Position numbers and translations under genes: made by a program. Shown in pieces: positions 22,670 to 49,440 of a stretch of DNA of 64,000 nt; position 1 is the stretch's first letter; the number at the start of each line of letters is the position of its first letter. This DNA comes from Eublepharis macularius (Eukaryota; Chordata; Lepidosauria; Squamata; Eublepharidae): contig NC_072801.1 in NCBI RefSeq assembly GCF_028583425.1, forward strand, positions 63,565,766-63,629,765, read 5' to 3'. The notes under the pieces were generated by a model. It had not been told where the DNA came from. It was given only the letters and a program-made list of their open reading frames with translations, and did not search any database.

Positions 22670-22846
22670 GCTTTGCAATGATTGACATCCGCAGAGAACT
22701 ACAGCTCCCCTCCAGTTGCATGCCGGGAGTTGTAGGTTTGATCGGTCCTACCCCTCTCCGCGGCATTCTGGGAAGTGTAGTTCTTTCCCTTCAGCTCGCT
22801 CCTCCTTGTGTCTCTGTTCCGGCTTCGAATTACTCCCCGGGTGGGC
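22670..22846 (+). promoter_or_regulatory. INO80E: INO80E promoter with three ZNF143/SBS-like motifs
   Basis: Three motifs lie within 150 bases of the INO80E start codon: ACTACAGCTCCC at 22698-22709, GCATGCCGGGAGTTGTAG at 22718-22735 (minus strand), and CATTCTGGGAAGTGTAGTT within 22764-22782 (minus strand). The last is an essentially perfect match to ACTACAnnTCCCAGAATGC. No TATA box is seen. Confidence 0.7.
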
Positions 22847-25800
22847 ATGAATGGGGCAGGAGAACCAGACCCTGGTGGTGGAGGCCACAAGAGGCGTTAC
22901 AGGGCCCTGAAAAGGAGGCTCAAATTCCTAATCTATGTAAGGCGATGGGGGAAGGGTGTGCCTTGCTTTTGGGGGTGGGGTGGCGGGGATAGTGTGAGGA
23001 ACGCCAGTGTTTTAGAGGTAGTTGAGACTGGGGAGGGAGGAATAAAGGCTGGGGTGAGATTGGGGAAGGGGTGTGCGAGTGGCGAGTTAAAATGTTTATA
23101 ATTCCCAGTACCCCCATGAATAAGGGCACTCTTGGGTTATAGGCCGATTTACTCTATATTAGATGAAGTTCACACTCTATGTTGTAGGAGGATGAGGAAT
23201 TTTAGACTTACTTGTTCTTGTTTTTAAGACTATTATTACTACGTTTGTGCAAATTCAAATTTGAGTTTGCATTGACATTGGGGTCAAATTGAAAACTCTG
23301 GAGCCGGACCACCTGGTGATCTTAGGAATGCAGAGATGGAATTGCAGTGCCCTGACTTCAGTGTGATGGGATCCCTGGAAAAAGGTTCATGGAATCTGTA
23401 GCCTTAGGCTTGATTTAAAGGGGATGCCGGCCAAGGCCAAACTTGACATTTACATGAGATATTGTTAAACTAGACTGCAAAGTTGTTATGCCTTGTGTAA
23501 AATGGGGACGATACTGATCTGTGTTGCAAGGTTACCTGTTGGAGGCTTGAAAAATGAAATGAAATCCTGTCCTCAAGTCATAGCTGACTTACGGCAACTC
23601 CTACTGGGGGTTTTCATGGCAAGAGGCTAACAGAAGTGGTTTGTCATGGCCTGCCTCTGCAACCCTGGTCATCCTTGGATGTTCCCCATCCAATTACTAA
23701 CCAAGGTAGACCCTGTTTAGCTTTCAAGATCTGGTGAGATTGGGCTTGCCTGGGCTATCCAGATCAGGGCAACAGAGGCTTATCTTTTATTTTAAGTGTT
23801 ACCATGATTATGGTCAGTCAAATATGTTTTTTGCACTTTAACTGACGCTTGGGTGCCATTTATTTGCCCCCCAGAACGGGCTAGCTGACTCATGTGGTGG
23901 CTGGCACCCAGCATGGCATGGCTTTCTGGCAGTCACTAGGTCTCTGTTGTTACTTCTCAGGAACAAGAATGTTTCCAAGAAGAGCTGAGAAAAGCACAAA
24001 GAAAACTCTTAAAAGTGTCACGCGATAAAAGGTGGGATGGACAGTGTGTGTGTGGGAATGGGTTCTGGAATTGTGAAGTATTGAAGCGTGGGAGACTTGA
24101 GAGAGTAGAAGAGGGCTGCCACTTTTGTCTGTTGGCAAGGCTCCTCTCTTATCAAGTGCTTGGCTGAAAGGAATTCAGTAGGCCATTCCTTCATTACTGT
24201 ATCGCATGGTGGTGAAAAGAGTACTGTTTCATTCCTGATGGAAACATGGCTATTTCCAAGGCTCAGAAGTTCTTTCACAGAGAAGGTGGCAACTCAATAA
24301 TGGAGGGGAGGGTTTGGTGGGGGGGGGTGGTATAGGTGTGATGGGGCAGAACTCAGTTTGGGCCAAAGCTGTCCAGCACTCAGCCCTGGAATTTCTGTGA
24401 TTCTTAATACCAAGATAATATGTTATAATAAAGAAGAAGTGTCTCTGAGTATGTGCATTTCCCCTTCAGCTTGTTTTAGGACTAAGGAGCAAGATTTTGA
24501 GAGCAGAAGAAGTAGCTCCCAAAGGGACATGGACCTTAAAATGCTCTGTTTTTAGGGGGGGGGAACCATTGGGTTGGAGTGAGTATAATCTCCTCTGCTT
24601 CTTCCTGTTTCTTCCCTCCAGTTTCCTGCTTGATCGCCTGCTTCAATATGAGAATGTAGATGAAGAATCATCAGGTAATTTGAGGCTCACATGTGTTTAG
24701 GGGTGGGGGGATGTCCCTCTAAATCCTTTTATATGGAGGAGGGCCAATAGTGGACTGATTACTGTTTCAGGGCTTCACTCTTTGAATGATAATATCACAG
24801 TCTGAGAAAGACGATAAAGATTCTGAGCAAGAAGAGGAATGTCAGAAGATTTTCTGACATTGCATGGCACTGGACGTGTTGTAATCACAAAATAACTCAT
24901 ATTTTCTTTGTCAGATGCATAGCATACAAATCTAACTAAAAAAAATTCTACTTCAGATTCAGAAGCAACAGCCTCCTCTGACAATAGCGATGGGGAGATG
25001 CCCAGAGGGGCAGAGCAGCAACCTCTGAAGCGGTGAGTGGATAAGCGATGGCCTCCAAGCCAGCGAATAAGTGCCAGAGTCCATGATGGCTGCAGATGTC
25101 CATTTTGTTTGGTGGGTTTAGATTAATGAGGTAGAAACTTTTTGTCTGGCTAATTTTAGCCAGCTTGCAAAATGTGTGTCCCTGTTGGTTAGGAAGCAGA
25201 AAGGACCCTGTGTTGTTTTCTTGCATGCTGTAGCATAACCATTTCAAGTATGGGCCACAGGATAATTGTAATGATTTTCTATTTTATACCACCTTTGGAT
25301 CTTTATTACAGTTCCTCCTTACGTTACCTTAAACTTTTACCTTAGGAGTCCGCCGGTCATAACCAACACTCCATTTTTTCTCCGCACACATAGAGCTTCA
25401 GATTTTCTCTACTTTACCCAGGCTTATACCTTGAGAACACCTTCCATTTGAGGTTTAAATTTCACTGCTAATACCACCTGTGGCGTTTTTCTTTGTCTGT
25501 GTAACATATATGTTGCTGCTTCTAAAAAGTTTTCATCTTAAATCTCTTCCATTTAACTAGTATTATAGGAAGGCTTGTTTATAGACAGATGTATGACAGA
25601 ATGGTCAGTGAGTGGAGGTGATTGTGAGGTAAAAATGGGATTCTGTATTCCAAATAAAACGGGCATTTTGCTTAACCAGAAGTATAATTTATTTATAAGT
25701 ACATATGTGTGATGGTTGCAGGGTTTCGATAAGCGTATTGGTTTCAGAATAGTTCATAAGCTTGGTGGTTTCAAAATAGCTACATATTCTTAAAGGTATA

Positions 25801-28800
25801 TTGACAGACCCAGTCACAAAGACTAATTTTCCACAGAGATCTTCACTAACAGAATAAACACTCATCCACACAGACACAGATTCACTTAGGCCTTTCCACG
25901 CAGGTTGCCTGACCTAAATAGAATAACCTCTGTCTGAGATACACACAGACTGACCCAGGCTCACACAGTTTGCCTGACTTAGCAAGAATGAATACTTTCC
26001 TTCAGCACTCTCTCTTGCTAAAAACTGCAGTTCACTCAAATCCTCGAGTACAGTTACCATCCAATCACAGCACACTCTCTTCACCCATCCAGCCCCCACT
26101 CCTCACCTCAGAGGCCTGCATTTAAACCCACGTCATCAAATATTAAAAACCCCACATTATATACAGAAATAAAACACACAAACTTATTTACATACAAAAC
26201 ATTACCCGTGATTCCATCCAGAAGCAAAGATGGGAGCTTTGCTTATCATGCGTTATAAAGCATGCCTGACATGACTCCGTTGGCATCTTGGACAAACCTG
26301 TAGAGGCCATGGCAATAATCTCACTGGCTTTGTAGTGTGTTGTTGTGGCAAACTTTCATCCACAAATCTCTTTTCCTACAGAAAACGAAGCCCCCAGCTT
26401 GGCAGTGCCTCATCTCCTTCATCTTCAGGACTTTCCCTCCAGCCAACATCCGGCTTTGGGCTCCCAGCTTCAGGGACACCATCCCCCTACTTAACTTCTG
26501 TGAGTAACTGCATCTTTTGATGGGAAATATAGCTGCATAGAATGTGTTGCTCAAATCCAACACATTCCCAAGGCCATCACATGCAGTAAGCTGGGAAAGG
26601 ACTTTGAAGAGATCCCTTCCAATGGCAGACATGCCTTGGCCAGGTTTTCAGTGAGTTTTAACATGGCTGCCATAATGATAATGCTGCCCAGAATCAAAAT
26701 GGTAGTGAAGGCTTCTGTGCCATAGCTGAAAAACTTCCTTGGCTGTCCTGTGCTCAAGATGCCATGTATTACATAAACATAATAGTCTGTGTACTACTTA
26801 ACATGGCCATGTTGGCTTTTGACTGTGACTGCTGACTGAGGATAGGGTTTCTTGCTTACATTCTCCTCAGTGCCTTTGGTAGCGCTTCCAGTTTTAGTAG
26901 GAGACACCCCACCCCCACCCCAATAAATAGCACAGCCAACGTGACCACCTCTGTTCTGAACACAGTTATTTCTGTGCTGTTTCCCAAACTGGCGGCCCCG
27001 ATTTCAATAGCAGAATGCCACTGAATGTTATTGTCTCAGGCTGCCCCACAACCTCTTCCCTTCAGCCTCCTTCAGATCACATCCATTCTGCCTCATTATT
27101 TTCTCTCGCAGTATTTAGTTGTAGATGTCAACTCGACTCTGTATGTTTGTCGGCAGAAGCTCCATCTTGATCTCTTATCTTGGCTACAGAAAGTGTGGCA
27201 TGTTGGGTGTGTGGGCAAGATCTGATTATCTTTTGCTTGCTTATGAAGATTTTAGATTAGGCCGCAAGGAAGGACTGTCAGTTGCTTTTGTTGGTGTCTA
27301 TGTGTAAAGAGCGTTGAGGTCTGATCAATGTGTTTCTGCAGTCAGTCGGGTTCTGTGTATATGTGCACATGTGTGGACCAAATGGCCTTGCCAAAGAGGA
27401 GAGAAGAATGGGGGAGAGGTGCACATTTAGCCTAAAATAAATGTGGTGCCTTAGAAAAGATTGCTCCCAGCTGAAGATAACAGAAGCAGAAGCCTCAGAT
27501 ACATGTGTTGATACTTGTGTAGCTTTAAAAAGTTTTAATTCTACCTCCCACCACCCTTCCAGGACTTGCATGCTCATCATTCATCATTTGATTTCTTATC
27601 CCATCTCTTCCTTCCCACCACCCCTTTCCCACCCAGCTGGCCTCACCCCCTTATGCTCCTTTCCCCTCTGACTACTTGGCACTGGGGCCTGAAGCTGGGC
27701 CCCCTCAACCTGACACCAGCGCTACCCGCTCTGCCCGGAGGCCCCCGAGGCCCCGCAAGCTCAAGGTACCGTCAGGATTGTGGTGTGTGTGGGGGGGGGG
27801 GGGTCTGTACGCTGGTTGGTGGGCACCTGCATTTCAGAGTTGTTGGCATGTTGCAATCTGAATATCTGGTGCTGAATTAAAAGTGGGGTGCACATTTCCA
27901 ATGGCGCCCTAAGCAGTCACACCCTTTCTAAGCCCATCGATTTAGAACGGTGTCGCTGCTTAGGGTTGCACCGCGTAATGGTTAAATACAGTCCTATGAT
28001 GTAGATGATATCAATTGGGGGAGAGAGGGGCACATCTTTTGGAATGCATTTAAAATATATAAATGTAGATTATATTATTATGCAGGGCTGGAGCCCAGGA
28101 AAATCTATGAACACATGAAGCTGGTATTTACTGAGTCACACTGCCGATCCATGTTATTTAGTATTAGCTGCTGTGAGTGGCAATGGCTGTCCAGGGTCTT
28201 GGTAGAGCAAGTTCTTTCTCAACAGTTGCTACGTGGGACCCTCAACTGGAGACAGCAGGGCCTGAACTTGGGACCTTCTGTGTGTAAATCATATGCTCTG
28301 TCACTGAGCCATGTCCCCCCTCTGAATTTAAAGTGGTTGAACACATAACAAAGAGTAATAGTGCGTCTACACTAAAGACTTAAATACTGGTTTCAAACCT
28401 CTGTGTTCTTACTACTTTTCTCCCAGAGTGTAGCTTAATGAGTGTATGGTTAAAGAATCTTACTTTCTCTCGCAGAATAAAATAATTCTTTGATTGTATG
28501 GGGGAATTATTGTGCCAGAGTGACTGTGCAGCAGTCAGGACACTGAACTGACAGCAAACTAACAAACTGTGTAGAAAGAGAAGAGCTAAGGTTAGCTGAC
28601 TTGCTAATTGAGAAAGAGAGTGTGCAGAGTTCTAGAAGAAAGCCCCAAGAATAACATTCTGTTAAACAGGCGAAGAAGAAAGAAGGCAGTCCCCCTACAG
28701 TCCTGTCTAGCTAAAGCTTGCTGACCTCTGTAGGATCTTCTTCTCTTCTTCTTTGTGCACAAAACATTGGTGTACTCCAGCAATTATTTCATCCTATAAG

Positions 28801-29624
28801 TATAGTGCCATTTTATTACTGAGCAATGGAGAAGGTGATGCACTAATTTTTTTTTTAGGGGAGGCAGATGATGTAGAACAGAGTAGAAGGGGGAGTTCTT
28901 GTGTAGGGCCGAATGCTTGGTGTGGCCACGTTGCAGATCCATCCCGTAAATTACTGTGAGGCAAGACCCTTTGTTACTGATACTCTCTGGATATATATAG
29001 GACCTCATGCTGCAACTCTGGGCAATTTTAAAATTTGTAATGCCAGTGTGGTGTAGTTAGAGCACCAAACTAGGATCTGGGAGTCCAAGTTCAAGTCTCT
29101 ACTAAACCATAAAGCTTCACTGCATGGCCTTGAGGTTTGTAATGAGGATAAAATGGGGGAGGGGAGAAGTGTTAATGCCATCCAGAGTGCCTTGGAGGAG
29201 GGCAGCATTAAAAAACATACAAGATGAAGAATGCAGTCAGACTGTTGCTGGAAGGTAGTGTATCTTTAAGGAAAAGAGGATTTCACGGGTGGGTATCCAA
29301 AAATTCTGCCATTGCATGTGGGGGAGATATTATACACATCCTTCTTCACATGCCGCGATGGGGAAAAGACTCTCCTCTCACTGTCCCACTCACCATTTCT
29401 TTTTCTGTTCTTAACTACAGCTCCCTCTGCCCCCCACCTCCCACTCTGACTGTGCAGCTGTCGTAGTGGGGCTGCCCTTTCCTTCGCCCCGGGGGGCCCC
29501 CAAGCTTCCACCACCCACCATCCTCAGCACGGTGCCCCATCAGATGTTCAGTGACACAGGGGAGGGAAGCGGTGAAGACCCCCTGGATGGTGATGATGAA
29601 CTGGTCATCGACATTCCGGAGTAA
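22847..29624 (+). CDS. INO80E: INO80 complex subunit E
   Basis: Seven coding exons: 22847-22936, 23961-24031, 24622-24674, 24957-25032, 26382-26499, 27637-27765 and 29421-29624. All introns are GT-AG, and the joined frame is 741 bases (246 aa; human 244). Residues 14-68 are the conserved coiled-coil ([15 protein letters not shown], then [20 protein letters not shown] and [13 protein letters not shown]). It is followed by an acidic Ser-rich patch, a KRSP-start Ser/Pro-rich region with SPYLTS, a basic RPPRPRKLK stretch at 171-179, and the conserved end [16 protein letters not shown] with [11 protein letters not shown]. It is a small metazoan-specific subunit of the INO80 chromatin remodeler in the nucleus and has no enzymatic residues of its own. 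The start is fixed by MNG-KRRYR similarity and by the first in-frame ATG after the promoter motifs. It is head-to-head with HIRIP3 and convergent with DOC2A, as in mammals. Confidence 0.95.
23562..23772 (-). repeat. 5S-rRNA-derived SINE, copy 2
   Basis: Read on the minus strand, the 5S part carries CCAATCTCACCAGATCTTGA and TTGGTTAGTAATTGGATGGG. The body is GTTGCAGAGGCAGGCCATGA and the end is TAAGTCAGCTATGACTTGAG. It lies in INO80E intron 1. Confidence 0.85.
28115..28325 (-). repeat. tRNA-derived SINE (GTGGCTCAGTGG type)
   Basis: Reverse orientation. It contains GTCCAGGGTCTTGGTAGAGC and CTGAACTTGGGACCTTCTGT. It ends in CACTGAGCCATGTCCCCC, the complement of the A-box head. It is intronic in INO80E. 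Confidence 0.75.
29038..29215 (+). repeat. tRNA-derived SINE (GCCAGTGTGGTGTAGT type), degraded
   Basis: The head GCCAGTGTGGTGTAGTTAGA is followed by AAACTAGGATCTGGGAGTCC and a decayed B box (AGTTCAAGTCTC). A body about GATAAAATGGGGGAGGGGAG comes next. It lies just before the last INO80E exon. Confidence 0.75.
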
Positions 29625-29770
29625 CCATGTCAAGTAGCACGCCCCGTTGAAAGGACACAGGCCTCTTTGTGATACGTGTGTGGGCTGCGCCCCATATTTT
29701 ATTCTGTTTGTTTACAGACTCCAAAAACATGCAAATCGGTCAATAAATGCAATTGTTTTGTATAAAAAAA
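29625..29770 (+). terminator. INO80E: INO80E short 3' UTR and poly(A) signal
   Basis: AATAAA sits at 29742-29747, 118 bases after the stop codon. A TTGTTTTGT stretch follows as a possible downstream element. The 3' UTR is very short, which fits the compact gene. Confidence 0.75.
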
Positions 29771-31180
29771 ATTCCACGTTGCAATTTCTGTATATGCCCC
29801 AAACCCCGCCCTCCTAAAGCTTCCTTCCTCTCTGAAAACGCCATGAGCCCTTAGAAAAATTGCCCCATAATGAGGACAGAGGTTTCTTGTCTTTTTCCAG
29901 ACAGGCACGCTCCTTTACAGATCATTTTCTAGAGAAAAATCCTTGCAGAAAAAGGTTCTGTTCGTTTTATGAGGCAAGTTGAATCTTTTTGACTGCAGAG
30001 AGAAAAATTCTTTAAAAGGGAAGAAAGTCTGAAAAAGTGCTTCAGATCTTCTGAAGGGTGAGGAAAGGGCAGACTTTTAAGAACCAGGAAAGAGTTTTTC
30101 ATTGTTCAGATAAAAATATGAAGTCTAACATCCATCTGCTTACAAGAAATCCTATGGAGAAATTTATCTTTCAAAAGCCCGAAAGGATTCTTTTAGACTG
30201 TAAAGTAAACAGGATCTTAAACATATACTGTACTAGATGGTCTCTTGCAGGTGCTCAAATACTGTTACTGGCTGCATTTTGGGATTTTTTGCTATCACAA
30301 TGGGATATCTGTTCGAAACCATCCTCTAATTATAAATGCAAGGGGGGAAATTATCTTTTTAAAACTGAGGGAAAGAGAATGTTTTGTTCATAGTACAGGC
30401 AACACATTTAACCAGTTGCACCTAAGAGAGGCCAAATTTGTGCCTGGTGGCACAGTTGTTTACAAACAAGAGATGGAAGACTGCGCTCCTGTTAACTGAA
30501 TCACATTATACTCAGCCAACGGGCTTGTTGCTTGTTTCCTGAGTCTCTTCCAGTCAGGGCTGAGACTTGGGGAAACTGGGATACATGATTGAGACAGTCC
30601 AGTATGTGTTGGTACCTGGGGCAGAAAATTCCAGCGGTGCCTGCCAGAGAGCAAAATGTTCTTTTGTTCTTGTAATCAGCACTAGCTGAGGGCCTCCTTC
30701 TTCCAACTAACAGCCTCTATCACTGAGATCATGGGAGGGGAAGCAAACAGATACTGCCCCCCCCCAACCCCTGCCTGGAGCCATCTTCCTTCATAGAGTT
30801 GTTTTATTTCCTATTCTGTGTTGTCACATTTTTGGTTTTAATTCATTTACCTTTTTAAAATAAACTACTTTCAGAACACGTCTTGGAAAGATGTGGATTG
30901 TAAATAAATAACATAAAGGCTGCAATCCCGAGCATGCTTATCGGAGAGCAAGTATCCTTGAACTCACTGAAGTGTATTTCTGAGAAACATGCCAGGATCG
31001 TGCTGACCTGATTGACAGTTTGCTTTCCCCTTTATGAGTATCCACACAATTTGCTGCCTACAGCTGGCCTCCTTGCCCTACCAAACAGCAGGTCTGGTCC
31101 TGGGTTCTCAAGGCGTGATGGAGGCCCACCAGGGAGCCACAGGCCAGTTGTGGTTCCCTGAGTAATGTCCACTGTTTGTT
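29771..31180. other. Spacer between convergent INO80E and DOC2A
   Basis: No exon or recognisable mobile element was seen. The sequence is unique-looking, with AT-rich tracts near 29.93-30.4 kb and a possible second DOC2A poly(A) signal (TTTATT at 30803-30808 on the plus strand). Confidence 0.4.
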
Positions 31181-32243
31181 CCCATTTATTTAGACATGAG
31201 GCTCCTTTTCAGACAGAGCAGCATTTACCAGGATAAACAGAAACTCTGAACTCATCTGCCGCAAAAAAGCATGAATCAGTCCTTGTCTGAAAGTGTCCAT
31301 TTTGGACTACAAAAATGGCTGGCTGCTGTTTTCCTGATTAAAAGTGAGGCAGATAAGAGGAGGGTGCCTCATTAACAGCAAAATATTTCCTCCTGGTTCT
31401 GTTTTATAAAACAGCTGGTTGAGAGGAGAGAGAAAGCTTGCTTATCTATCAACTGGAGGGGGGGAAACTTGGTGGAGGATTGTTTTTTTCTTGAAAAGTT
31501 AACGAGATGAGTAGTGAAGCTTGTGTGCCTCTTGATGTTATGTTATTTGGAAGAAGCGTGCCAGACAGAAACCCCTTCTGTTTCCTTGCAGGAACTCAAA
31601 AGGCTACAGACAATCTTTGAAATTATTCAAGAATACAAATTGCATATGTCACTCTGGGTAATGTTATGCTGGGACAGGATTTGATGTGGTAAGAAGGAAA
31701 TAACGGGGAGTGTTGGGCGGCGGGAAAAATTCTATCCCGGGATGTGGCTTTTAAGGGCTTTCATTTTTGTGTTTTTGGAAAACACATGCATTGTGTTCCT
31801 GACCGTAGGCCAGCGAAGTGTTTGCCCTCAAAATCCATGCCAAAACTTGGCACAAAAGAAGCAAGGAACGATTCAGGAGCCACAGGCGGCAGCCGGAGAA
31901 GAGGAATCACTGAAGGAAAAATATACCATTTTTTGGTATCTGGTCACTGACTATTTTTTTAAATCAGAGGCAATCTTGGTTTCGCTTATTGGGCTCCTCC
32001 TGGACTTCCTTGGCTCTCCCTGGCCGCCCCCCCCCACTGCCTCAATATACCAAACCAGAAGAGAGGACGGCCTCCATTTAAGCCCCTCCCCAGAGCATAA
32101 TACAAATGGACACCAACAACAAGTAACTGTGAAAACGTGCAAACGTCCTCGTGCAGAGGAGGGGCTGCTGCTGTGCCCCTCCCTTTTTTTGGCAGGCAGG
32201 CAGGGTGGGAGGATGCAGTTCCATAGGTGGTCAAGGTGGCATC
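31181..32243 (-). other. DOC2A: Probable DOC2A 3' UTR
   Basis: On the minus strand the first canonical AATAAA past the DOC2A stop codon is at 31190-31185, giving a UTR of about 1.06 kb. The plus-strand 180-codon open frame in this region has no recognisable domain and is treated as chance. Confidence 0.4.
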
Positions 32244-47281
<15,038 letters not shown>

Positions 47282-47949
47282 CAGAAGGGCAGGAGAGTCA
47301 ACTCTGGAATATGAAAAGAGGGATTTCTTGTGATTCATCATTTTTCCTTAGTTGTAGGCTAATCACATATTTTGGCTGCAAAATGTTGAATCTTTGACCA
47401 TTCCATCTCTGAATCTTAACAAACAGAAATTCCAGTATTCTTTAGAACTGAAATTTTGCTAGTTCCTAGCAGCAATTTCTTAGTTGGCAGAAAATGTATA
47501 AATCTGATTGGAAATTGTCCACCCTATTTAACTGGAAAACTCGATGCAAAAAAAAAGAAGTTTATTGCTAGAGGTAAAATGTAACCTTTATTGGGCAAAA
47601 GAGTCTATTTTGTGGGTGACATTTTAAAAAAATCAGGTCTTTTGGTTGAAATTTCATATATATATTTTGGCAGAAAATATCATCCAGATTGCATGAAAAA
47701 TATAATTGCCTTGGCAGAACAGCTGATCTCTTTCTTGTGCAAAATGTCCCACACTTGAGTAGCACTATCTCGATCTAGTAATGGTACATTGGGACAAATA
47801 TTCCACTTTATAAAAGCATTGGCTTCTTTTGATGTTATCCACCTGCATTAAGAAAGTATGCAGAGAAAATGGCTGCTGAGACGTGTGGTGGTAGCGTCCA
47901 AATGGTGAGAAGTGCATCTGAGAGTTCACATTTCACATTCATGCTTTGC

Positions 47950-48125
47950 AGGAGTGTCCATAGCTCAGTGGTGGAGCACATGCTTTGCATTCACAAGTTT
48001 CCAGGGCTGGGAAAGACTAATGCCTGAGATATTGGTGAGAAGTTGCTAGCCAGAGTAGCCATCTACGGTGCTTGATATACTGATGATCTAACTCAATATA
48101 TAAGACAGTTTCACATGTTCCTACA
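47950..48125 (+). repeat. tRNA-derived SINE (GTGGCTCAGTGG type)
   Basis: The head GTCCATAGCTCAGTGGTGGA leads to the body TGGTGAGAAGTTGCTAGCCA and the tail ATAAGACAGTTTCACATGTT. It sits immediately upstream of a LINE fragment and of DOC2A coding exon 1 as read on the minus strand. Confidence 0.8.
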
Positions 48126-49440
48126 TCTGGCACACAACCTTGTTCATTTGTGTCTCTCTTGGTGAACAGTGTAATGTCTGAAGAGGAGATGTGTCCATCA
48201 ATACACAGGGACGTGCTGGTGCGGATTCCATGTGGTTTTGTGATGTCACCATCAGCGGAATCCCTTAAGGAACTGGTATGTGCAAATGATCTCATCTTTT
48301 TGGGTGCTCCATGCATAGTAAGGAGGGTGGTGTTACTGAGGTCGTGTGGGTCCTGCCTTGGCACACATCCTGCCTTGCCAGTTTCTGGAACTTCATGTTC
48401 TGGATGGGGTTTCACTCCCCCTAATAGAGCAGGTTCATAGCTTGGGGATGCTGGTGGACCCAGGCCTCCTGTTGGATAAATAGGTTGCAGCAGTGGCCAG
48501 GGCTGCCTTTCACCAGTTTTGGCTGGCGAGATGGTTGTGGCCCTTTCTGGGCAGGAAAGATCTTGCCACTGTAGTGCATGCCCTGGTAACATCCGGATTA
48601 GATTACTGCGGTGTGCTCTACGTAAGGCTGCCAGAAGCTACAGTTGGTACAGAATGCTGTAGCCAGAATGTTGACTAGAGCGGATTGCAGAGACCAGTTT
48701 CACCCCAGTCCTGTTCCATCTGCACTGGCTCCCAATTTGCTTCTGGGCCCAATTCAAGGTGCTGTTGTTAACCTTCAAAGCCCTATAGAGTTTGAGGCCA
48801 GCATACCATAAGGACCACCTTCTCCCACTCCCATCATCTTCAGAGGCCTTGTTTTGGGAGCCATCTGAGGCTGGATTGGTGGTAGGGTTGCCAAGTCCAG
48901 GTTGGGAAATTCCTGGAGATTTGGAGGATGGAGCCTGTAGAGGGCGGGGTTTGTGGAGGGGAGGGGCCCCTGCATGGTTTGATGCTATAGAGTCCACCTT
49001 CCAAAGCAGCCATTTTCTCCAGGGGAACTGATCTCTGTCACTTGCAAATCAGTTGTAATTCCAGGAGATCTCCAGCCACCACCTGGAGGCTGGCAGTCCT
49101 AATGGGTGGTGACCCAAGAAAGGGCCTTCTCGGTTGAGATGCTGAAATTTTGGAACTCCCTCTGCAGAGAGATTCGTCTGTCTCCCTCTGTCATTGTCTT
49201 CTGCCAGCAAGTAAAGATGTTTCTATTTTGTTTGGTGTCCATTCCCCACCCCCATAAACTTGTATTGGCCCTTCCTGCTGGTTGTGTTTGTTATGAATGC
49301 ATGTATCTTTTTTGTGTATTGGGAAGTATTTATATATACATTTTAAATGCTGTTTTAATGTTTTAAAGATTTTAATGCCTTGATGTTCACCACCTTGGAG
49401 ACCCTATTAGGGTGGAAAGGCAGCATATAAATATTTTAAA
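48126..49440 (+). mobile_element. L2/CR1-clade LINE, 3' fragment, interrupted
   Basis: The frames show the reverse-transcriptase C-terminal region of this clade. DLATVVHALVTSGLDYCGVL is followed by the LHWLP-type block (bases near 48720) and the AF-x-LxFWNSLCREIR block after 49100. The 3' end has GGGTGGAAAGGCAGCATATA and an AT-rich tail. Several frame breaks occur and only the 3' part is present, so this is a dead, 5'-truncated copy. A family A element at 48893-49103 splits it. Confidence 0.75.
48893..49103 (+). repeat. Family A element, copy 11, inserted in a LINE
   Basis: Direct orientation and full length: GGGTTGCCAAGTCCAGGTTG to ACCTGGAGGCTGGCAGTCCT. LINE sequence resumes on both sides, so this insertion is younger than the LINE copy. 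Confidence 0.85.
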
